Assembly (NCBI GenBank): GCA_013698285.1
Contig: JACCVE010000581.1
Span: forward strand, 1-12,153
Source of the DNA: Chloroflexia bacterium
GTDB lineage: Bacteria; Chloroflexota; Chloroflexia; Thermomicrobiales; UBA6265
Direction: 5' to 3'
DNA: 12,153 nucleotides
In this document: piece by piece, positions 7,187 through 12,153 of the stretch
How the letters are laid out: each line of letters opens with the position of its first letter
Position numbering within the stretch: position 1 is the stretch's first letter
Notes under the pieces: generated by a model
The model's input: the letters and a program-made list of their open reading frames with translations, nothing else
Databases searched by the model: none
What the model was told of the DNA's origin: nothing
Position numbers and translations under genes: made by a program

Positions 7187-7818
7187 GCCATCTCGATCGA
7201 GACGCCGCCGGGAATCCAGTGCCCGCGTGTGGCCCCCCCACCCCGGGCACCCGCCCGGCTCGCCTCTACTACCGCAAGGAAAAACTGCGGGGCGCCTGTT
7301 GGGAATACCAGATCGAGGGGGGCTGGCGGTCCACCGGCGACGGGCCCGGCCAGCGACACGTCCTCCACCACCGGTTCAGCTTCTACCGGCCCCGTACCGT
7401 CGAAGTCCACACCCACGAGGGCACCCACCTCTTGGAGCGCACCGCCGCCCACCAGTGGTTCTTCCCGGACCGGTGGTTCTCCCTGCTCCGGTTCGTGACC
7501 GTCGATGACCGGACGGTTGGGTATTATGTCAACTTCTCGCTGCCGTTGCGGGAGTTGCGGCTCGGGTATTACCGCGACCTCGACCTGGAGCTTGACCTCT
7601 GGCTCCACCCGGACGGCACCGCGATGGAACTGGACCGCGACGAGTTCGAGGAAGAGATCGCCAACCAGCGCATGGAACCCATCTGGATCGAGGCGGTGAA
7701 TGCCACGTGCGCCACCGTCATCGAGGCCGCCGGCCGGACGATCACCGCCCACGGTCCCGACCTCGACCTGGCCCGCGATCCGTCGTCCGGCCTCCCGGCG
7801 TTTATCCTCTCAGTCTGA
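7183..7818 (+). CDS. DUF402 domain protein
   Basis: The 211-residue protein carries a DUF402 domain at about 75-165. Marks are GYYVNFSLPL at 113-122, the acidic YRDLDLELDLW at 130-140, HPDG at 142-145 and ELDRDEFEEEI at 149-159. The family includes nucleoside tri/diphosphate phosphatases (NtdP/SA1684 type) and the FAU-1 RNA-binding ribonuclease; the Tyr, Asn and clustered Asp/Glu expected for metal and phosphate binding are present. Residues 1-28 are Pro-rich and probably disordered. GTG 7183 overlaps the rsmG TGA by 4 bases (GTGA), so the two are probably translationally coupled. Sharing a transcript with a 16S rRNA methyltransferase fits a nucleotide or RNA housekeeping role, but the substrate is not shown. 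It ends 28 bases from the convergent GH2 gene. Confidence 0.88.
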   Translation: MSHLDRDAAGNPVPACGPPTPGTRPARLYYRKEKLRGACWEYQIEGGWRSTGDGPGQRHVLHHRFSFYRPRTVEVHTHEGTHLLERTAAHQWFFPDRWFSLLRFVTVDDRTVGYYVNFSLPLRELRLGYYRDLDLELDLWLHPDGTAMELDRDEFEEEIANQRMEPIWIEAVNATCATVIEAAGRTITAHGPDLDLARDPSSGLPAFILSV

Positions 7819-7824
7819 ACACGA

Positions 7825-7839
7825 GTCGGTCGACCCGAC
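7825..7839. terminator. Weak hairpin between convergent genes
   Basis: GTCGG and CCGAC flank a 5-base loop in the 28-base gap between the convergent DUF402 and GH2 genes. It could be a minimal bidirectional terminator, but the stem is only 5 base pairs and no T-run follows on either strand. Confidence 0.2.
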
Positions 7840-7846
7840 GCGATCA

Positions 7847-9604
7847 TCACCCGCCGTCCGCGGCGTGGATGAGCCGGGCGATCTCGACCGGTGGCAACTT
7901 GGGCGTGCGATGGATGTCGACGAGACCGGTCTCGTCTCCGGCCATATCCGCGAAGCGGTGGTAGCAGAAGCCGGCGAGCGCTCTCGACGCGTTGACCTCG
8001 CCCATGGCGGTCGCGAGGTCGCGGCCCAATTCGCCGGCCGCCTCGGTGGCGGTCCGCACGACCGGGACTTCCTGACCGTGGGCCGGCATCACGAAATGTC
8101 CGATCCCGGTGGCGACGATCGGCTTCCCGGCCCAGTCGTCCTGCCGGCGATCGGTGAAACCGCCCGGTGGTCCGGGGAGGGCGAGGATGTCGGTGGCCGG
8201 GGAGGGAACGGCGTCGAGGGCGATGACCGGGCGACTGGGGTCGATCGCCCGGGTGACCTGGTAGAGCGCCTGCACATAGGCCTGACCCACGGGGTCCGCC
8301 GACGGCCGAGATGCGCCGACGCTCTGGTCGGACGGGATCCAACCGATGACCGACGGGTGGTTCCGATCGCGGGCGATGGCGGCGGCCCATTCGCTGATCG
8401 CCCGGCTGACGGCGCGTGAGTCGACCTGGTGAAGTCCCGGCAATTGGACCCAGACGAGGAGACCGAAAGCGTCGGCCCAGTACAGGAAGCGTGGGTCCTC
8501 GATCTTTTGGGCCTTGAAGACGCCGTTGAACCCGAGCCCCTTGATCAGTTGGACATCGAGGTGGAGGGCCGAGTCGTCCGGGGGGGTCATCCCGGTGTCG
8601 GACCAGACCCCATCATCGATCACCATCCGGAGGGGATAGGGCCGGCCGTTGAGGAAGAACCTGTCGCCCTCGGTCCTGACGTCACGCATCGCGGTGTAGC
8701 TGTTGACCTCGTCGAGGAGCTCACCGCGCAGGGCCCAGAGGCGGATCCGGGCCCGGAGCAGGACCGGGTTCTCGGGCGACCAGGTCATCGCCTCCCGCGA
8801 CCCGCCAGGCGAGGTCTCGGGGAGTCGCAGGCGCCTCTCGACCGAGGGACCAATCAGGAAATAGGTGTCGTCCACGAGCAGGGTCCGCTCCAACCCCTCC
8901 CCGATCCGGACCTGGATGCTGATCCGGAGGTCTTCCCGGGGCACGCCGTCGAGGGTGATCCGCAGGCCGAGCGCCCAGCGATCCAGGTCCGGCGTCCATT
9001 CGATCGTGGCGATGGCGGTCGCCGGCTGGCGCTCGAGCCAGACCGTCTGCCAAATCCCGGTGGTGCGCGGCAGCCAGCCGGGACGGACGGGGACCTGCCA
9101 GTCCTGTTTACCGATCGGCTTCCCCAGGTCGGCGGGGTCGTCTTCCACCCGCACCGTGACCGTCTGCTCGGCCGCGTCGATGCGGACGTGGTTGGTGACG
9201 TCGAGGGCGAAGGGGGTGAAGCCGCCCTCGTGTGACCCGGCGGGGACATCGTTGACCCAGACGGTGGCCGCGTAGTCGACGGCACCGAAGTGGAGCACTA
9301 GCCTGTCCCCCGGGTTCAACGCCGGGGCGGCGAACCTCCGCCGGTACCAGCAGGCGCGGGGCATGGCCGCCTCGTAGACCCCGCTCGCCGGGGTCTCCGG
9401 GGCGAATGGGACCAGGATGATCCGGTCCCAGGTGACGTGGCCGGGGGCGGCCCAGCGGCCCTCGTCGGGGGCGAAGTCCCACGCGCCGTTCAGGGATTCC
9501 CATTCCGCCCGTTCCAAGCCGGGCCGGGGATACCCATGGCCCATGGCGATGGGGAGCGAGCCGGTCATCGGTGTCGTGGGGGGCGGGACGAGGCCGATAG
9601 CCAC
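7847..9604 (-). CDS. GH2-fold protein lacking expected catalytic residues (predicted pseudoenzyme)
   Basis: This 585-residue protein has the full glycoside hydrolase family 2 layout: N-terminal sugar-binding jelly roll at about 25-190 (WESLNGAWDF, WVNDVPAGSHEGGFTPFALD), an immunoglobulin-like domain at about 195-312, and a TIM barrel from about 313. It best matches the cytoplasmic bacterial GH2 subgroup with KIEDPRYLYWADRLGLLVW and GFCYTQLTD..NGLL signatures, here KIEDPRFLYWADAFGLLVW at 367-385 and GFCYHRFADMAGDETGLV at 545-562. From memory of that subgroup, pocket residues are replaced: NGVRKHQK reads NGVFKAQK (F363, A365); WGEMP reads WVQLP (Q387); the acid/base in PFNESWG reads PSDQSVG (D426, Q427); DGWE reads DAVP; the nucleophile in LTEFGG reads ATGIGH (G500). 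The segment between the two catalytic sites is also short. Start is GTG 9604 with AGGA 5 bases upstream. No signal peptide. It lies 97 bases downstream of the aminopeptidase gene on the same strand. The fold is sure; hydrolase activity is doubtful. Confidence 0.88.
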   Translation of the reverse strand: MAIGLVPPPTTPMTGSLPIAMGHGYPRPGLERAEWESLNGAWDFAPDEGRWAAPGHVTWDRIILVPFAPETPASGVYEAAMPRACWYRRRFAAPALNPGDRLVLHFGAVDYAATVWVNDVPAGSHEGGFTPFALDVTNHVRIDAAEQTVTVRVEDDPADLGKPIGKQDWQVPVRPGWLPRTTGIWQTVWLERQPATAIATIEWTPDLDRWALGLRITLDGVPREDLRISIQVRIGEGLERTLLVDDTYFLIGPSVERRLRLPETSPGGSREAMTWSPENPVLLRARIRLWALRGELLDEVNSYTAMRDVRTEGDRFFLNGRPYPLRMVIDDGVWSDTGMTPPDDSALHLDVQLIKGLGFNGVFKAQKIEDPRFLYWADAFGLLVWVQLPGLHQVDSRAVSRAISEWAAAIARDRNHPSVIGWIPSDQSVGASRPSADPVGQAYVQALYQVTRAIDPSRPVIALDAVPSPATDILALPGPPGGFTDRRQDDWAGKPIVATGIGHFVMPAHGQEVPVVRTATEAAGELGRDLATAMGEVNASRALAGFCYHRFADMAGDETGLVDIHRTPKLPPVEIARLIHAADGG

Positions 9605-9658
9605 GGGCGTCCTTTCTGCGTCGGGCGGTCCGCGGCGAGCGGAGACCGCGCGGTGGTC

Positions 9659-9686
9659 GTGCCGGCCGGCGGATCGCCGCCGGCAC
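9659..9686 (-). repeat. GC-rich inverted repeat between aminopeptidase and GH2 genes
   Basis: GCCGGCGG (9665-9672) and CCGCCGGC (9677-9684) can form an 8-base-pair stem with an ATCG loop. The outer bases GTG and CAC could add pairs if four bases bulge. It lies in the 97-base gap. No T-run follows on the minus strand, so it may be an attenuator or mRNA-processing hairpin rather than a true intrinsic terminator. Confidence 0.35.
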
Positions 9687-9701
9687 GGTGCCGGGCCACC
9701 G

Positions 9702-11234
9702 TCAGGCGCGGGTGGTGGCGGACAGATAGGTCAGCAGGGTGCGGACGCCGAAGCCGGTGCCACCCTTGGGCACGTAGCCGTGAGCCTTCGCGGCGAAGGC
9801 AGGTCCGGCGATGTCGAGGTGGGCCCACGGGAGGCCCTCGCGGAAATGCTGGAGGAAGAGCGCGGCGGTGATCGCGCTGCCCGCCCGGCCGCCACTGTTC
9901 TTCAAGTCGCCGACGTCACCCCGGATCTGCTCCTCCAACGAGGCCAAGAGCGGCATCCGCCAGGTCGCCTCCCCGGCCTCCGTCGCCGCGCCGGCCAATT
10001 CCCCGGCCAGGCGGTCATCGGAGGCGAACAGGGCGGCGGTGTCGTTGCCCAGGGCGACGACCGCGCCGCCGGTGAGGGTGGCCAGATCGATCAGCTCGGT
10101 GGCGCCCGCCCTCGCGGTGTAGACCAGCGCGTCGGCGAGGACCAGCCGTCCCTCGGCGTCGGTCGAGAGGACCTCGATGGTGACGCCGTTGCTGGCGGTC
10201 AGGATGTCGCTGGGCCGGAACGCCGTGCCGGAGATCATGTTCTCGGCGGCGCAGATCACCCCGTGGACGACGTGGGGGCAGCCGGTGGCGGCCAGGGCCG
10301 ACATCGTGGCCAGGACGGCCGCCCCACCGGCCATGTCGCCCTTCATCGTCAACATGCCGTCGTGGGTCTTGATCGAGTATCCGCCGGTGTCGAAGGTGAT
10401 GCACTTGCCGACCAAGCCGATCTCCCGGCCGGACGGTTCGCCGGCGGGCCGGTAGGTGAGGTGGATCAGTTGGGGTGGGGTGGCGCTGCCCTGGCCGACG
10501 GCGAGCATCGCCCCGGCACCGATGCCGGCCAGGGCGTCGGGACCGAGGACCTGAATGTCCAGTCCGGCCTCCGCGGCCACCTGGCGGGCCCGCTCGGCCA
10601 TGGTCACCGGGGTGATCACGCTGGCCGGCTCATTGACCAAGTCGCGGGCTAAGGCGACCGCTCGCCCCGTCGCCGCGACGCGGGCCAGGATGGCGCTGGC
10701 CATCGCCGGATCGAGGCTCCCCTCCGGGCCGGCGACCGTGACCCGCTCGGCGAGGGGCGGCAGGGGGGTGGAACGGGCCGTGCCCCGGTAGGTCGTGAAG
10801 CGATAGGCGGCGAGGTGCAGGCCCTCGGCCACCGCCGCCAGGGTCGCGGACGAGTCGAGGCGGTCCCCGGCGTCGGGCAGGGCGATGCCGAGGGAGACGG
10901 CGCCGACTTCGCGGGCCGACCGCGACGCGGCGGCCATCGCCCGGCGGAGGACATCAGCGGTGAGCGTCGCCGGGTCGCCGACCCCGGTGAGGATGAGGTA
11001 GCGAGCGGGGAGGCGACCCAGGGTCGGGAGCCGGAGGACGTCGCCAGCCTTGGCGCCGAACCGGGCGTCGGCGACCATGGTCTCGACCGCCCCGTCGAAG
11101 GCGGCGGCCGCGACGGCAGCGACGCCATCGAGCCCGGGCTGGTCATCCCGGCGGCCGACGGGCACGACCAGGGCATCGACGTCGAGGGCGAGCGGATCGG
11201 TCGTCTGGTAGGTCGTCTGGTGAGCAGCATCCAA
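9702..11234 (-). CDS. pepA: M17 leucyl aminopeptidase
   Basis: This 510-residue cytosolic metallopeptidase should remove N-terminal residues, especially Leu, from peptides using two metal ions. The N-terminal macro-like domain spans about 10-170 and the catalytic domain starts near LVNEPASVITP. Metal and catalytic residues fall exactly 7 positions after those of E. coli PepA: Lys277 and Asp282 in VGKCITFDTGG, Lys289 in SIK, Asp300 in MKGDM, and Asp359, Glu361 and Arg363 in STDAEGRLVLADAL. The usual Asn of the NTDAEGRL signature is Ser357 here, a conservative oddity. I chose TTG 11234 because AGGAG at 11243-11247 lies 8 bases upstream and residues MDAAHQTT... fit a normal family N-terminus; the frame stays open to 11678 but that extension is Arg/Pro-rich. 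The GH2 gene follows on the same strand. Confidence 0.94.
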   Translation of the reverse strand: MDAAHQTTYQTTDPLALDVDALVVPVGRRDDQPGLDGVAAVAAAAFDGAVETMVADARFGAKAGDVLRLPTLGRLPARYLILTGVGDPATLTADVLRRAMAAASRSAREVGAVSLGIALPDAGDRLDSSATLAAVAEGLHLAAYRFTTYRGTARSTPLPPLAERVTVAGPEGSLDPAMASAILARVAATGRAVALARDLVNEPASVITPVTMAERARQVAAEAGLDIQVLGPDALAGIGAGAMLAVGQGSATPPQLIHLTYRPAGEPSGREIGLVGKCITFDTGGYSIKTHDGMLTMKGDMAGGAAVLATMSALAATGCPHVVHGVICAAENMISGTAFRPSDILTASNGVTIEVLSTDAEGRLVLADALVYTARAGATELIDLATLTGGAVVALGNDTAALFASDDRLAGELAGAATEAGEATWRMPLLASLEEQIRGDVGDLKNSGGRAGSAITAALFLQHFREGLPWAHLDIAGPAFAAKAHGYVPKGGTGFGVRTLLTYLSATTRA

Positions 11235-11415
11235 GCGAGGATCTCCTGAGGTCGGGGCGGCCGGACGCTCGCTGGCGGCGATCGCGGCCGGCGGTCGGTT
11301 CCTGGCGCGGGTGCGCCGGGGATTCGGGAAGGATTGTCGCACGCGACCCCGCCGGTTGGCAGACCCGGCCGTCCTGTCCGCGCTGGGCCAGTGGGCCCGG
11401 CGGGATCCGAACGGT

Positions 11416-11431
11416 GATCGCGGACGCGATC
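11416..11431. repeat. Perfect 7-2-7 dyad GATCGCG-GA-CGCGATC
   Basis: A perfect 7-base inverted repeat with a 2-base centre lies in the divergent region, about 180 bases upstream of pepA and about 200 upstream of the small ORF. Size and symmetry fit a dimeric repressor site, but no regulator gene is nearby. Confidence 0.3.
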
Positions 11432-11437
11432 GGGCAC

Positions 11438-11462
11438 ACCGTCGCCGCGTACCCACGACGGT
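11438..11462. repeat. 7-11-7 inverted repeat ACCGTCG...CGACGGT
   Basis: Perfect 7-base arms flank an 11-base spacer, beginning 6 bases after the dyad at 11416-11431. The close tandem placement of two perfect dyads is what makes it notable; each could be chance in GC-rich DNA. Confidence 0.25.
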
Positions 11463-11557
11463 CCGGCGCGTTCTCGTGCCTTGTAGCCCAGAGGTCCCGA
11501 TCCGCGTAGAAACGGGACCCGGCTTGTTCAAGGCGCGTGCGGGGTAGCGTATCCTGA

Positions 11558-11594
11558 GAGCGAATATGGAGGGCCCTCCGGGCCCCCGTCGCTC
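11558..11594 (+). promoter_or_regulatory. Structured leader hairpin upstream of the 117-residue ORF
   Basis: GAGCGA (11558-11563) can pair with TCGCTC (11589-11594), enclosing the perfect 12-base palindrome GGAGGGCCCTCC at 11568-11579 followed by a GGGCCCCC run. The inner G and C tracts allow competing foldings. The structure ends 22 bases before the AAGGA ribosome site of the next ORF. It does not match a riboswitch or T-box consensus that I know. Confidence 0.35.
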
Positions 11595-11628
11595 GCTGCT
11601 CAACCCGCTCGTGGTCAAGGATCGCCCC

Positions 11629-11982
11629 ATGCCCAGTCCCCAACCTCGCCCAGACGGCGCCGCGCCCCGGCCATCCACCTATCGTTCTCCGGTGGGATTC
11701 CAGCGCCGCGACGATGGGATGATCGCCGTCGCCGGGCACGCCCATCCAGTCCGGTACGCGGTGACCGGGACGGGCCCGGCCGGCACGCCCTGGCGAGGGA
11801 TGCTGGCCCCGCGGGTCGAGACCGACGAGCTGGTTGAGGGCGCCCTGGCGATCCTGACGACCGCCGGCGGTGACCACGGTGAACTCCTCCTGACGCGGCG
11901 CCATGACCTCGGTGACGCGACGATCTACTCGTTCATCGGCATCGGCGACCCGCCCCGCGACCTCTCCGGCGCGGGTTCCTGA
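11629..11982 (+). CDS. Hypothetical 117-residue protein
   Basis: I do not recognise this protein. The ATG at 11629 has AAGGA at 11617-11621 with 7 bases of spacing, and the frame is open in both directions without conflict from a better gene. The N-terminus is Pro/Arg-rich and likely disordered (residues 1-25). The remainder looks like a small mixed fold: FQRRDDGMIAVAGHAHPVRYAV reads like paired strands, and ELVEGALAILTT and ELLLTRRHDLGDATIYSFIG could be helix then strand. The C-terminus GDPPRDLSGAGS is probably flexible. No Cys, no membrane segment and no signal peptide. It is divergent from pepA. A dyad that may end its transcript lies at 12027-12045. Confidence 0.5.
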   Translation: MPSPQPRPDGAAPRPSTYRSPVGFQRRDDGMIAVAGHAHPVRYAVTGTGPAGTPWRGMLAPRVETDELVEGALAILTTAGGDHGELLLTRRHDLGDATIYSFIGIGDPPRDLSGAGS

Positions 11983-12026
11983 GCGACCCGCGGTCCAGCC
12001 GCGCCGTGACCGGGCCGCGGTAAGCC

Positions 12027-12045
12027 GCACCGTCCGTGACGGTGC
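12027..12045 (+). terminator. Hairpin downstream of the 117-residue ORF
   Basis: GCACCGTC and GACGGTGC form a perfect 8-base-pair stem around a CGT loop, starting 44 bases after the ORF stop. The stem is strong, but no T-run follows, so it is either a non-canonical terminator or a chance dyad. Confidence 0.4.
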
Positions 12046-12153
12046 CGGGTGCCGGACGGCGTCAGGGACGGGTCGAGCGCTTGGACCCAGCCGTCAGCGC
12101 GCGATTCGTTCCGCGGTGAGCCTTCCCCGGACGCTCGAATCATCCAGCCCTCG

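Larger units (their letters stand above)
11235..11628. other. Divergent intergenic region upstream of pepA and the 117-residue ORF
   Basis: These 394 bases hold no supported gene; frames crossing it are Arg-rich shadows. It should carry the pepA promoter (minus strand). A weak candidate there is ATTGTC at 11334-11339, which reads GACAAT on the minus strand, with TGCCAA-like bases 17 upstream. On the plus strand TTGTTC at 11524-11529 and TATCCT near 11550 are -35/-10-like but not well spaced. Two dyads and a structured leader are listed separately. Confidence 0.5.

Noticed and set aside
11235..11678. Longer pepA start up to 11678
   Set aside because: The added residues are Arg/Pro-rich and outside normal family length; TTG 11234 has AGGAG at ideal spacing.
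1..12153. CRISPR array, insertion sequence or phage genes
   Set aside because: No regular direct repeats with spacers, no transposase or integrase motifs and no flanking inverted repeats were seen.

Overview
This is a high-GC bacterial window carrying eight well-supported genes, all with ordinary domain content. No RNA gene, CRISPR array, phage gene or insertion sequence was seen. High GC, GTG and TTG starts with clear Shine-Dalgarno sites, a DUF1786 protein and a complete DXS suggest a deep-branching high-GC lineage. A Chloroflexota (Thermomicrobia-like) bacterium is my best guess, but this is inferred from protein style and no marker in the window proves it.

Layout. (1) 130-3089: a DUF1786 protein (minus) and a gluconokinase-like FGGY sugar kinase (plus) diverge from a shared 332-base region that holds two ACCGG-type dyads and a candidate -10 box. 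(2) 3090-4320: a visibly AT-richer block with one small predicted membrane protein, then about 500 bases with no convincing gene. (3) 4321-7818: a tight co-directional set of dxs (first step of the MEP isoprenoid pathway), rsmG (16S rRNA m7G methyltransferase, 19 bases downstream) and a DUF402 protein whose GTG start overlaps the rsmG stop by 4 bases. (4) 7847-11234, minus strand: an M17 leucyl aminopeptidase with a TTG start, then a glycoside hydrolase family 2 (GH2) protein. (5) 11235-12153: a dyad-rich divergent region, a structured leader and an unrecognised 117-residue ORF.

The genes do not form one pathway. The clearest functional links are the dxs-rsmG-DUF402 operon and the divergent DUF1786/kinase pair. 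The most striking observation is that the GH2 protein keeps the fold-level signatures of a bacterial GH2 subfamily, but both expected catalytic glutamates and most other pocket residues are replaced. It looks like an intact pseudoenzyme or a protein with a new role.
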